A stretch of 64,000 bases of DNA from Dactylosporangium siamense (lineage in GTDB: Bacteria > Actinomycetota > Actinomycetes > Mycobacteriales > Micromonosporaceae). Location of the stretch: assembly GCF_016862795.1 (NCBI RefSeq), contig NZ_BONQ01000081.1:124001-188000 (forward strand), given 5' to 3'. The position numbers were made by a program, and so were the translations under genes. Under the pieces are notes generated by a model. It was not told the DNA's origin and did not search any database. It was given only the letters and a program-made list of their open reading frames with translations. Shown here in pieces: positions 8,012 through 15,905 of the stretch; positions within the stretch are counted from its first letter, which is position 1, and every line of letters starts with the position of its first letter.

Positions 8012-9061
8012 ATGACCTCGCTGTTCGCGCACGCCACCAGGCGGATGTCACGGGACCATTTCCGCTACGTCGAGCCGGTCCGGCCGCGCTCCGCGACCGG
8101 GCTCGTGGACACGGTGTACGGCCAGATCGAGGCCGAGTTCGGGATGTTGGCGCCACCACTCGTGCTGCACGCACCGGTGCCGGCGACGCTCGCCGGAACC
8201 TGGCTGATCCTGCGTGAGGTCCTGCTCGCCCCGGGAGTGGTGGGCCGGGACCGCAAGGAGGCCGTCGCGGCCGCGGTGTCGCTGGCGAACCGGTGCCCGT
8301 ACTGCGTGGACGTGCACGGCACGACGCTGCTGGGGCTGTTGCGGGACACCGACGCCCGCGCGCTCGCCGATGGCCGGACGGCCGACGTGGCGGATCCCGA
8401 TCTGCGGGCACTGCTGCGGTGGTCGCAGGGCGGTGCCGGACCGGACCCCGCGTTTCCGGCCGAGAGCGTGCCGGAGCTCGTCGGCACGGCGCTGACGTTT
8501 CACTACATCAACCGGATGGTGAACATCTTCCTGCGCGACTCGCCGCTGCCGCCGGTGTCCGGCAGCGCCCGGGCGGCGGTGCGGGGCGGCGCCGCGCGGG
8601 TCCTGGCCCGCATCGCCCGCCGCGAGGTTCCGCCCGGCGCCCATGCCGACCTGCTCCCGGCCCGTCCGCTGCCGCCGGACCTGTCCTGGGCGGCCGGCCG
8701 GCCGCTGCTCGCGGACGCGCTCGCCTGTGCCGTCGCGGTCATCGACGAGGGCGGCGCCCGCGTCGTCCCGCCGGCGGTCCGTGGACTGCTGACCGGTGCC
8801 CTCGCCGACGGGGTCACCGAGCTGCCGCTCGCGGGCGGCGAGGCGTGGCTGGCCGCGCGGACCGCCGGGCTGGACGAGGCGGACCGGGCCGCGGCGCGGC
8901 TGGTGTTGCTGACGGCGTTCGCGGCGTACCGGGTCACCGACGCCGTCGTCGAGGAGTACCGCCGGCCCGGCCGCGACGACGCCGCGCTGGTCGACCTCAC
9001 CTCGTGGGCGAGCATGACGACGGCCCGCCATCTCGCCGCCGGGCTGGCCGGGACGGCCTGA
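8012..9061 (+). CDS. carboxymuconolactone decarboxylase / AhpD-like protein (copy 2)
   Basis: 349 residues from the ATG at 8012; an in-frame ATG at 8045 is a possible alternative, since neither has a strong ribosome binding site. NRCPYCVDVHG near residue 95 is the CxxC-His motif. Sequence and length match the divergently transcribed copy 1, so the pair looks like an inverted duplication that has since diverged. Ends at a strong hairpin (9071-9100) shared with the convergent CopC-like gene. Function as for copy 1, inferred only. Confidence 0.78.
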   Translation: MTSLFAHATRRMSRDHFRYVEPVRPRSATGLVDTVYGQIEAEFGMLAPPLVLHAPVPATLAGTWLILREVLLAPGVVGRDRKEAVAAAVSLANRCPYCVDVHGTTLLGLLRDTDARALADGRTADVADPDLRALLRWSQGGAGPDPAFPAESVPELVGTALTFHYINRMVNIFLRDSPLPPVSGSARAAVRGGAARVLARIARREVPPGAHADLLPARPLPPDLSWAAGRPLLADALACAVAVIDEGGARVVPPAVRGLLTGALADGVTELPLAGGEAWLAARTAGLDEADRAAARLVLLTAFAAYRVTDAVVEEYRRPGRDDAALVDLTSWASMTTARHLAAGLAGTA

Positions 9062-9070
9062 GACAGCGCG

Positions 9071-9100
9071 AGGCGTGCCCGGGCTCAACCGGGCACGCCT
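9071..9100. terminator. hairpin terminator between convergent genes
   Basis: Perfect 12-base arms (AGGCGTGCCCGG and its complement) with a 6-base loop, followed by TT on the plus strand. It lies between the 3' ends of the convergent genes at 8012-9061 and 9113-9679 and can serve both directions. Confidence 0.8.
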
Positions 9101-9112
9101 TTGCGCTGAGTC

Positions 9113-9679
9113 TCACTCTGCGGCGGGCTCGCGGCGGGCCTGGGAGCGCGGTCCGGGCCGGCTGATCAGCAGCAGCAGTACACCGAACACGACGGCGCCG
9201 TCGACGAGTAGCAGGACCGCGTTCAACGGATCGATGCCGTGCTGATGGGTCTCCGGCGCCGCGTTGGCGGGCCGGGCCACCGGCGGCGCGCCGGTGCCGA
9301 CGCTGAAGCTGAGCTGTCCCACCGCTTCCTCGCCGTTGCTGAGCACGACGTGATAGGTGACCGTGAAGTCGCCGGCGCCCCGCACGGTCACCGGCCGTCG
9401 CAACACGTGCCCGGCCGCCGTGAGGTCGCCGCCGGCCACCTCGGCGCCGCCGCCGTCGCGCACGCTCACGTGCGACAGCGCGGGATCCGGCGTACCGGAC
9501 ATCGACAGTTCGATCCGGTCCGGCGGCGTGGACAGGGCGGCCCCGTCCGCCGGTGCGGTGCTCAGCACGGCCGGCCGGCGCGCCCACGCGGCGGTCGGGG
9601 ACAGCAGGGCCGCTCCGGCCACCACGGTCAGCACGATGCATCCGGCGAGCCGGAGTGCGGTGCGTGTCGTCATCGTCAT
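9113..9679 (-). CDS. CopC-like Ig-fold exported protein with C-terminal membrane anchor
   Basis: 188 residues: a signal peptide (RLAGCIVLTVVAGAALL, cut near AWA), one CopC-like beta-sandwich domain (STAPADGAAL ... PPDRIELSM ... VGQLSFSV), a linker, then a C-terminal hydrophobic helix (AVLLLVDGAVVFGVLLLL). Typical CopC binds copper through the mature N-terminal His and a 'DGHP' His; here those positions read ARRPAVL and SNGEEAVG, so the copper ligands appear lost. ATG at 9679. It leads no obvious copper operon (no CopD), so a structural or binding role on the cell surface is more likely than copper handling. Confidence 0.75.
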   Translation of the reverse strand: MTMTTRTALRLAGCIVLTVVAGAALLSPTAAWARRPAVLSTAPADGAALSTPPDRIELSMSGTPDPALSHVSVRDGGGAEVAGGDLTAAGHVLRRPVTVRGAGDFTVTYHVVLSNGEEAVGQLSFSVGTGAPPVARPANAAPETHQHGIDPLNAVLLLVDGAVVFGVLLLLISRPGPRSQARREPAAE

Positions 9680-9719
9680 CCGCCTTTCACGGTGTACCGG
9701 CTGCGCCGGCGGGGACAGC

Positions 9720-10283
9720 TCAACCGGTCGCGGTGCTCACGGCCGCCCCGTATCCGTGCCGGACGATCAGCTCGGCGGAGGCCGTGTAGGCGTCGGGATC
9801 CTGCGGCGCGAACGTGCCGAGCCCGTCGACGTACCGGTTGAACATGCAGAACGCCGCGGCGATGAGGACCGTGTCGTGGATCTCCACATCGGAGGCTCCG
9901 AGCGCACGGGCGTCGCCGACCATCGCGGGCGTCACCTCGCGACCGGAGATCTGGACGGCGCCGGCGATCCGCAGCAACGCGCGCAGCTTCGCCGAGATCG
10001 GTGCCCGGTCGGGGTCCGCACGCACCTGGTCGACCAGCGGCATGCCCTGGTCGAGCTGGGCCGCGGCGAACGCGGAGTGCGACGAGCAGCAGAACGCGCA
10101 GTGGTTGAGGCCGGACACGTACGCCGCGATGAGCTCCCGCTCGCCGGGCGGCAACGTGTTCGGCGCCCGGAGCAGGACCTCCGCGAGTTCGTTGAGCGGT
10201 TTCGCGGTCTCCGGGCGGTAGCGCATCGGGCCGGTGATGCCGGGCGCCGTCTTCTCGTCGACGCCGAGGTCGATGTAAGCCAT
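9720..10283 (-). CDS. carboxymuconolactone decarboxylase / peroxidase-related protein (copy 3)
   Basis: 187 residues, a single AhpD/CMD domain. The motif NHCAFCCSSHS near residue 62 gives the CxxC and following His; ISAKLRALLRIAGAV and AAFCMFNRYVDGLGT are typical of the 'uncharacterised peroxidase-related' subgroup. ATG at 10283 with GGAGGTG upstream. It is shorter and only distantly related to the two longer copies at 6723 and 8012. It lies in a leftward run with the CcdA-like gene upstream and the CopC-like gene downstream, suggesting one transcript. Confidence 0.85.
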   Translation of the reverse strand: MAYIDLGVDEKTAPGITGPMRYRPETAKPLNELAEVLLRAPNTLPPGERELIAAYVSGLNHCAFCCSSHSAFAAAQLDQGMPLVDQVRADPDRAPISAKLRALLRIAGAVQISGREVTPAMVGDARALGASDVEIHDTVLIAAAFCMFNRYVDGLGTFAPQDPDAYTASAELIVRHGYGAAVSTATG

Positions 10284-10313
10284 GTCGTGCTCACCTCCGG
10301 TGGTTCGGTCGGG

Positions 10314-11306
10314 TCAGGCATTCCACGGTGCGGTGGGGAACCACAGATAGCCGAAACGGCCCAGCAGCCGCAGTTCCCAGTACCCGAGCATGAACAGCGC
10401 CGCGATCAGGAACGCGCCGGCGGTCAACGCGGTGATGCGCGCCGGACGCGCCGCCAGCCAGCGGCGCAGCCGCCCGCCGATCAGGTACGACAGGGCCAGG
10501 AACAGCACCGCCATCACCACGATGTTGCCGACGGACTGCAGCGTGAACGCGAACGCGCCGTACCACGGGTCGTGGGTCTCCGCCGCGTGCCGGAACATCG
10601 CCCGGAACAGCGGATACGGGCGCCCGATCAGCAACCCGCCGATGAGCACGCCCATCAGCACCAGCGGCGCGTTCGGGAAGCGGCGCGACACCGGGCCGAG
10701 CGGGTCCGGGATGTACTTCAGCGCCGACAGGCCCATGATGAGCATGACCAGCCCGATGATCCCGAACACGATCATCGCCTGCAGGATGCGCGGGCTGACG
10801 CTGCTGAACGACGCGGTGGAGAACTGCGGCATGCGCGTGCCGACGAGGCCGACGATCGCGCCGTACACGGCGGACACCGGGATCATGCCGACCGCCAGCC
10901 AGCCCAGCGGCCGCAGCGTCTGCAGCAGCCGCTGCGAGCGGCTCGCGGTGTGGCCGACCATGGGCGTGACCGCACCGAAGACGGCGATGTTGCAGGCCGT
11001 GAACGAGCCGGCCAGCCCGGTCACGAACGCGAACAGGATGCCGGCGCCGATGCCGTCGATCGGGGTGGTGTTGGCGTCGTGGCCGAGGATGCCGTTGGCG
11101 ACGTTGAACCCGATCTCCCGGTCGACGAGCTCGGAGGACCAGGCGTAGGCGATGAACAGGCCGACCACCACGCTGACCAGCAGCACCAGCCAGCGCCGCC
11201 GGGGCAGGATGCCGTTGACGAACAACGAGGTCTGGCCCGGCGGGAACGGGTCGGGGGATCGGTCGCGGATTTCCGCCGGGGTCGAGACTTGGCGTGTCTG
11301 GGTCAC
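10314..11306 (-). CDS. polytopic membrane protein, CcdA/DsbD-like
   Basis: 330 residues with about seven to eight hydrophobic helices. The segment GLAGSFTACNIAVFGAVTPM near residues 95-115 resembles the first helix of CcdA/DsbD proteins, which carry 'SFTPC' and pass electrons across the membrane; here a cysteine is present but the proline is replaced by Ala. Whether it moves thiol electrons is therefore uncertain. GTG start at 11306 chosen because AGAAGGAG lies seven bases upstream. It heads the leftward group with the AhpD-like and CopC-like genes. Confidence 0.6.
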   Translation of the reverse strand: MTQTRQVSTPAEIRDRSPDPFPPGQTSLFVNGILPRRRWLVLLVSVVVGLFIAYAWSSELVDREIGFNVANGILGHDANTTPIDGIGAGILFAFVTGLAGSFTACNIAVFGAVTPMVGHTASRSQRLLQTLRPLGWLAVGMIPVSAVYGAIVGLVGTRMPQFSTASFSSVSPRILQAMIVFGIIGLVMLIMGLSALKYIPDPLGPVSRRFPNAPLVLMGVLIGGLLIGRPYPLFRAMFRHAAETHDPWYGAFAFTLQSVGNIVVMAVLFLALSYLIGGRLRRWLAARPARITALTAGAFLIAALFMLGYWELRLLGRFGYLWFPTAPWNA

Positions 11307-11491
11307 AGTGGGCTCCTTCTGGCAGTGCAGAGCGTCGATTCCATTGCACCCCTCCCGGTGGCGATCCCGGTTCTCCTGCCTTGCTCTGCGGCGCATCGCG
11401 ACCGCAGACCGCACGCTCGAAGAGGCCCCGCGCGGGCACGCTGCCTTAGCTTCGGTGGTAGTCACCCATCCCTGTGGAAGGAGGTTGACCT

Positions 11492-12061
11492 GTGCGTCTC
11501 ACAGCGGCGCTCAACGGCAGGCATCACCAGGCCGCGCTCAACACGTTCATGGTGGTCGTGCTCGCACACTGGGCCGAGCACCTCGTGCAGGCCTGGCAGA
11601 TCTGGGTGCTGCACTGGCCCCGGCCCAAGGCACGCGGCCTGCTCGGTGAGCCGTTCCCGTGGCTCGTGACGTCAGAATGGATGCACTACGGATATGCCCT
11701 GGTCATGCTGATCGGGCTGTTCCTGCTGCGACCCGGCTTCGTCGGCCGCGCCCGCACCTGGTGGACGGTGGCGCTGGCGATCCAGTTCTGGCACCACATC
11801 GAGCACCTGCTGCTGCTCATCCAGGTGCAAACGCACCACAACTTCTGGGGCCAGCCGGTGCCGACCAGCATCCTGCAGTTGGCCTTCCAGCGGGTCGAGC
11901 TGCACCTGTTCTACAACTCGATCGTCTTCGTCCCGATGGTGATCGCGATGTACCTGCACCTGCGCCCCAACCCGCGCGAACTACGAGCGATGGACTGCTC
12001 GTGCATCGGCCTCCCGGTGGGATCACGAGGGTTCCGCGAACCGGTCCCGACCGGCGCATAG
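11492..12061 (+). CDS. histidine-rich small membrane protein of unknown function
   Basis: 189 residues from a GTG at 11492 with AAGGAGG eight bases before it. Four hydrophobic segments alternate with His-containing motifs: LAHWAEHLVQAWQ, FWHHIEHLLLLIQVQTHH and RVELHLFYN. The clustered histidines near membrane boundaries recall di-iron membrane enzymes or haem/metal-binding proteins, but no family pattern is complete. It is divergent from the CcdA-like gene. I cannot assign a function. A 13-bp hairpin follows it. Confidence 0.6.
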   Translation: MRLTAALNGRHHQAALNTFMVVVLAHWAEHLVQAWQIWVLHWPRPKARGLLGEPFPWLVTSEWMHYGYALVMLIGLFLLRPGFVGRARTWWTVALAIQFWHHIEHLLLLIQVQTHHNFWGQPVPTSILQLAFQRVELHLFYNSIVFVPMVIAMYLHLRPNPRELRAMDCSCIGLPVGSRGFREPVPTGA

Positions 12062-12100
12062 GAGCTCCGCGGACCCCGGTGTAGCTGCCGTCCGCACGAT

Positions 12101-12151
12101 CCGACTGCGGAACAGACCGACGACGCAGGTCGCCGGTCTGTTCCGCGTCGG
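12101..12151 (+). terminator. hairpin terminator after the small membrane protein gene
   Basis: Perfect 13-base arms GCGGAACAGACCG (12107-12119) and its complement (12134-12146), extended by five further pairs (CCGAC/GTCGG) across one unpaired T; the loop is 14 bases. It lies 40 bases after the stop of the preceding gene. Confidence 0.7.
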
Positions 12152-12218
12152 ACGTACACAGTCTGCTTCGGCGGAATCTGGATGTGTGCCGACCGCCGCC
12201 GTCGATATCGTGGCCGGC

Positions 12219-12575
12219 ATGGCCATCGCTCGCTTGCCGCTCATCGTCATCGACTGTCCCGATCCTGGTGCGCTCGCCAGGTTCTACGGCGCGATGCTGG
12301 ATTGGAAGGTCGAGGTTTCCGCCGACCGGGCTTCGGCCTGCTCTGAGCGTGGCCAGTGCATCTCCTTCCATCGGGTGGCCGAGTACACGCCGCCGACGTG
12401 GCCGACCCAGGAGCGGCCCCAGCAGATGCACCTCGATGTGATCGTTGACGACCTCGACGCCGCCGAGTCGGCAGTGATCGAGCTCGGTGCCACCAGACAT
12501 CCGGACCAGCCGGGCACGTCCTACCGGGTCTTCCTGGACCCGGCAGGTCACCCGTTCTGTCTTTGTCTGCACTGA
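12219..12575 (+). CDS. VOC (glyoxalase-like) family protein
   Basis: 118 residues from the ATG at 12219 (an upstream GTG at 12186 is possible). Motifs of the vicinal-oxygen-chelate fold: IVIDCPDPGALARFYGAMLDW at the N-terminus, MHLDVIVDDLDAAE in the middle, and YRVFLDPAGHPFCLCLH at the end. Family roles range from dioxygenase to resistance by sequestering drugs (bleomycin-type). No catalytic assignment is possible. It stands alone between the terminator and the convergent aldo/keto reductase gene. Confidence 0.8.
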   Translation: MAIARLPLIVIDCPDPGALARFYGAMLDWKVEVSADRASACSERGQCISFHRVAEYTPPTWPTQERPQQMHLDVIVDDLDAAESAVIELGATRHPDQPGTSYRVFLDPAGHPFCLCLH

Positions 12576-12620
12576 GCAGCGTGGGCGACGGGTCACGGCC
12601 GGACGTTGCGCACGTGACTG

Positions 12621-13517
12621 CTATCCGAGCCTGGCCAACTCGTCGGCGGACAGCCTCAGCGCGCCGGCGGCGATGTTCTCCGCGAGGTGGTCGGGGTTGC
12701 CGGTGCCGGGGATGGCCAGCACGTGCGGTCCCTGGTGCAGGGACCAGGCCAGGCGGATCTGGTGCGGGGTCGCCGAATGGGCGGCGGCGACGGCGAGGAT
12801 GGCTTCGTCGTGGTCGTGGGTCGCGCCGGCCTCGCGCTGCGCGCCGGCGATCGCGAAGAACGGCACGAACGCGACTCCTCGCTGTGCGCAGATCCTGACG
12901 AGTTCGTCGTCGGTCCGGTTGATGTCGATCGCGTAGCTGTTCTGGACACCCACGACGGGCGCGATGGCCTGCGCCTCGTCCAGATGCTCCAAGTGGACGT
13001 TGGACAGCCCGAGGTGGCGGATCAGCCCGGCCTCACGCAGCTGTGCGAGGGCGCCGAAACGCTCCGCGAGCGAATCCCGGCCCGATCGTTTCATGACCCG
13101 CAGATTCACCACGTCGAGGTGGTCGCGGTCGAGGCGGCGGAGGTTCTCTTCGACCTGGTGCCGCAACTGGGCCGCGGTGGTTGCCTCGTAGAAGCCGGTC
13201 GAGGGGTCGTCGCCGGGCCCGACCTTGGTCGCGATGACGAGGTCGTCCGGGTACGGCGCGAGCGCTTGGCGGATCAGATCGGTCGCGTAGCGGACCGGGC
13301 CGGTTCCGACATCGAGGGTGCCGCCAGGGGAGCGGTAGAAGGCGGCGGTGTCGATGTGGTTCACGCCGAGCTCGACGGCCCGGCGCAGCACCCTGATCGC
13401 GAGTTCCCGGTCGGGGTTCGCGGTGATGCGCATCGAGCCGAAGCCCATCCGGTTGACAGTGCGGTCGCCGAGCGTCCAGGTGCCCGCGGCCGATGCGGTG
13501 ATGTCGTCGGTAGGCAT
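12621..13517 (-). CDS. aldo/keto reductase
   Basis: 298 residues, a TIM-barrel NADPH-dependent reductase. GFGSMRI, VNHIDTAAFY (catalytic Asp/Tyr region near residues 54-63), VIATKVG (catalytic Lys near 98), IRHLGLSNV and IPGTGNPDHLAENIAA (cofactor-binding end) are all present. In place of the usual catalytic His it has NLRVMKR, as in some plant-like and bacterial members, so the active site departs from the standard tetrad. ATG at 13517. Substrate unknown; it may be a tailoring or housekeeping enzyme. Confidence 0.88.
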   Translation of the reverse strand: MPTDDITASAAGTWTLGDRTVNRMGFGSMRITANPDRELAIRVLRRAVELGVNHIDTAAFYRSPGGTLDVGTGPVRYATDLIRQALAPYPDDLVIATKVGPGDDPSTGFYEATTAAQLRHQVEENLRRLDRDHLDVVNLRVMKRSGRDSLAERFGALAQLREAGLIRHLGLSNVHLEHLDEAQAIAPVVGVQNSYAIDINRTDDELVRICAQRGVAFVPFFAIAGAQREAGATHDHDEAILAVAAAHSATPHQIRLAWSLHQGPHVLAIPGTGNPDHLAENIAAGALRLSADELARLG

Positions 13518-13695
13518 CTGCCGAAGCTAGCCGATAGGCGTTGACCTGCGCGGTCGGCTTCGCACCCGATACCGGAACGCGCTCGGCCCCGGTACGTTTG
13601 TTGGACTGGGTGAGCTGCGGGCGCGGTCAGGATCGCGGCGCCGGGTGGCCGGACAGGGCAGCGCGCGGCGGGTGTCACCCCGCATACTCGTGATC

Positions 13696-14151
13696 GTGAG
13701 CTGGCCCGAGGACTGGCAGGCGCGAGTGGATGGGACGGCGTGCGGGTTCTGCGCGGAGGGACGTCCACAGGAGTCGGCGGTGGGGTTGCGCATCTATGCT
13801 GGCGATGTCAGCGATGCGTATCTGTCCCGGCGGGCGATGGTGCGGGGATACGCGGTGGTCATCTGGCGGGGCCGGCATGTGATCGACCCGCACCACCTGT
13901 CCGCGCAAGAGGCTGCCAGCTTCCACCTGGAGACGTTGCGGGTCGGTGCGGCGCTTGAGCGGTACTACGAACCGCTGAAGATCAACTATTCGACGCTGGG
14001 CAACCGTGTGCCGCATCTCCACACGCACGTGACCACGCGCTACTGGGACGATCCGGCACCGGGCGGCCCGCTGCCCGACGGGCCGAACTATGAAGTGCCA
14101 CCGGACCAGCTCGCCGCCGACGCTGCCGCCCTCCGTCAGGTCCTGCACTGA
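13696..14151 (+). CDS. HIT-like family protein
   Basis: About 151 residues. The C-terminal HLHTHV motif near residue 110 is a histidine-triad-type signature of HIT nucleotide hydrolases/transferases, and CGFCAEG near residue 15 fits the N-terminal CxxC often seen. Start uncertain: GTG codons at 13645, 13690 and 13696 are all in frame; I use 13696 because similarity begins at SWPEDW. It lies between two leftward genes and is probably a general metabolism gene, not part of the warhead pathway. Confidence 0.75.
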   Translation: MSWPEDWQARVDGTACGFCAEGRPQESAVGLRIYAGDVSDAYLSRRAMVRGYAVVIWRGRHVIDPHHLSAQEAASFHLETLRVGAALERYYEPLKINYSTLGNRVPHLHTHVTTRYWDDPAPGGPLPDGPNYEVPPDQLAADAAALRQVLH

Positions 14152-14184
14152 GCGCGCTCGAAGCCCGGCACGGCCGGGAGCGCT

Positions 14185-14865
14185 TCAGCCGTGGCGGTAG
14201 CGCAGGGCCGCGTGGTGCGTGTAGGCCAGGTGGCGCATCGCGGTGAAGGCCACGCCGAGCATGACGCTGCGCACCACCGCGGCGGCGCGGTCGGTCCGTT
14301 CGGCGTCGGCTCCCGCGTCGCGGTGCGGCAGCAGGTCGAGGTCCTGGACCGCCAGGCGGTCGGCCGCCTCCGCGTAGGCCAGGAGGAAGTCGCTGTCGCA
14401 GGCGCCGCCGAGCTGGCGCAGGACGCCCAGCGCCTGCCCGAGCCGTTCGCGGCTCGGCGCGTCGGGTCCAACCTGCCAGCCGAGCTGGTCGACGAGGTCG
14501 TCCACTGTGGACCCGCTGGCCGGCTGGGCGGCCATGTCGTCCACTGTGGACCCCGTGGCCGGCTGGGCGGCCGCGTCGGGCTCGGGCTCCCGGCCCAGCA
14601 GGACGCGGGCCACCTGCTCGTACAGCTCCGGCACCGGCAGCGTGTCGTCCTCCAGGACGCCCAGGATCTCCCGCACCGTGGACAGGTCCAGCCGGCTGAT
14701 GGTGGTGAACGCCCTGATGAGCCGGAGCCGCCGCAGGTGCGCCGGACCGTACTGCGCCTGGTTGCGCCCGGTCGCCCGGCCCGGCGGGAGGAGCCCCTCG
14801 CGCAGATAGAACTTGATCGTCGGGACCGGCACGGCCGAGCTGCGGCTGAGCTCCGAGATCCGCAT
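14185..14865 (-). CDS. MerR-family transcriptional regulator with internal 13-residue duplication
   Basis: 226 residues. The N-terminal MerR winged helix is clear: MRISELSRSSAVPVPTIKFYLREGLLPPG, with the RNQAQYG wing after it. The central linker holds two adjacent copies of AAQPxxGSTVDDx (about residues 99-124), encoded by a 39-bp tandem duplication. The C-terminal half is helical and effector-like, resembling TetR-type ligand domains. It lies immediately upstream, in the same direction, of nothing; the AraC gene is transcribed toward it. It may regulate the cluster or itself. Confidence 0.85.
   Translation of the reverse strand: MRISELSRSSAVPVPTIKFYLREGLLPPGRATGRNQAQYGPAHLRRLRLIRAFTTISRLDLSTVREILGVLEDDTLPVPELYEQVARVLLGREPEPDAAAQPATGSTVDDMAAQPASGSTVDDLVDQLGWQVGPDAPSRERLGQALGVLRQLGGACDSDFLLAYAEAADRLAVQDLDLLPHRDAGADAERTDRAAAVVRSVMLGVAFTAMRHLAYTHHAALRYRHG
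14497..14574. repeat. 39-bp in-frame tandem duplication in the MerR gene
   Basis: Units 14497-14535 and 14536-14574 are almost identical (both begin GTCGTCCACTGTGGACCC). They encode the two 13-residue copies in the linker between the DNA-binding and effector halves of the MerR protein. Confidence 0.9.
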
Positions 14866-14891
14866 CGCGCTCCTCGATTCCCCTCGGGCCG

Positions 14892-15701
14892 TCAGGCCGC
14901 GCGCCGCTCCCCGGGCACCAGCGCCGCCGCGCGGTCACTGGACTGCGCGGCCGCGCCGGCCCGGGCCACCGCCGCCTCGCGCGAGTTGAGCAGGGCGAGC
15001 AGGACCGGCGGGTCGATGACCTGGATCGGCTTCAGCGCCAGGTCGATCTGGATCGAGGTGTCCCGGCGGACGGTCAGCGGGCCCTCGGTGCCGACGCACA
15101 CGGTCGGCACCTGCGCGCGGGCCTCCGGGCAGACGCTCGTGGACTGGGCCAGCAGGTACCAGGCACCGACCGGCACCGTCTCGAAGCAGAACGCACCCGG
15201 ACGGTTGAGCACCGCACAGCGCGCCGGCAGGCCCTCCGGGATCCGGTCCGGGAACAGCCCGACGAAGATCTGGTCGTCGGCCTCGGCGCACGGCGCGTCG
15301 ACCTCGCCGTACACCCGGGCGTTGGACACCGCGGCGAGCTGGGTGGGCGTGTTGGTGGGGATCCGGCCACCGAAGCCGATCTGCCGGCGGTAGGTCGTCG
15401 GGGACATGCCGACGCTGCGGCTGAACCGCGAGCTGAACGTGCCGATGCTGTTGTACCCGACCCGCAGGCTGATGTCCGCGACGTTCAGCGACGTGGACAC
15501 CAGCAGCTGCTTGGCCCGCTGCAGGCGCAGCGCGGACAGGAAGCGCCCCGGTGAGACACCGGTGGAGCGCTGGAAGATCCGGGTGAAGTGGAATTTGCTG
15601 AACATGGCGGCACGCGCGATGTCGTCGATGGTCAGCTGTTCGCCGAGGTTCTCCTGCATGGTGTCGATCGCCCGCCGTACCGCCTGCTCTGCCGGATCCA
15701 C
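14892..15701 (-). CDS. AraC-family transcriptional regulator (copy 1)
   Basis: 269 residues from a GTG at 15701, four bases after GGAGG. The DNA-binding domain is N-terminal: DIARAAMFSKFHFTRIFQRSTG then ADISLRVGYNSIGTFSSRF. A C-terminal domain of about 150 residues (GLFPDRIPEGLPARCAVL ... GAWYLLAQS) is shared with the second AraC gene at 27637-28419, so the two are paralogues. Both lie inside the enediyne region and likely act as pathway regulators; that is inference from location. An inverted repeat at 15743-15759 lies about 40 bases upstream. Confidence 0.88.
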   Translation of the reverse strand: MDPAEQAVRRAIDTMQENLGEQLTIDDIARAAMFSKFHFTRIFQRSTGVSPGRFLSALRLQRAKQLLVSTSLNVADISLRVGYNSIGTFSSRFSRSVGMSPTTYRRQIGFGGRIPTNTPTQLAAVSNARVYGEVDAPCAEADDQIFVGLFPDRIPEGLPARCAVLNRPGAFCFETVPVGAWYLLAQSTSVCPEARAQVPTVCVGTEGPLTVRRDTSIQIDLALKPIQVIDPPVLLALLNSREAAVARAGAAAQSSDRAAALVPGERRAA

Positions 15702-15742
15702 AATGCCTCCGCTCGCTACCGCTGTGCCCGCTTGTATACATC

Positions 15743-15759
15743 GAGTGATGTCATCACTC
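15743..15759. promoter_or_regulatory. inverted repeat upstream of the first AraC gene, candidate operator
   Basis: GAGTGATG-T-CATCACTC, eight-base perfect arms about a central T, 42-58 bases upstream of the AraC GTG. Position and symmetry suit a regulator site in its promoter. Just beyond it lies TCCGTTTGGACGC (15758-15770), similar to a sequence before the second AraC gene. Confidence 0.5.
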
Positions 15760-15905
15760 CGTTTGGACGCTATCGACAGCGGCGCACCCGGAGCAACTCC
15801 GCGGACCGGGTCTGGCAGAAATTCGCAATCGTGAAGATGTCCGGGTTCAGTAGATGAACGGCTGGGTAGCACCTGGACGAACGGGGGATGTCTTCGCGGC
15901 CGCGC

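Noticed and set aside
9357-11669. Long rightward frame of 770 codons rich in Arg, His and Gln
   Set aside because: Low-complexity composition and full overlap with three well-supported leftward genes (CopC-like, AhpD-like, CcdA-like) show it is a shadow frame.
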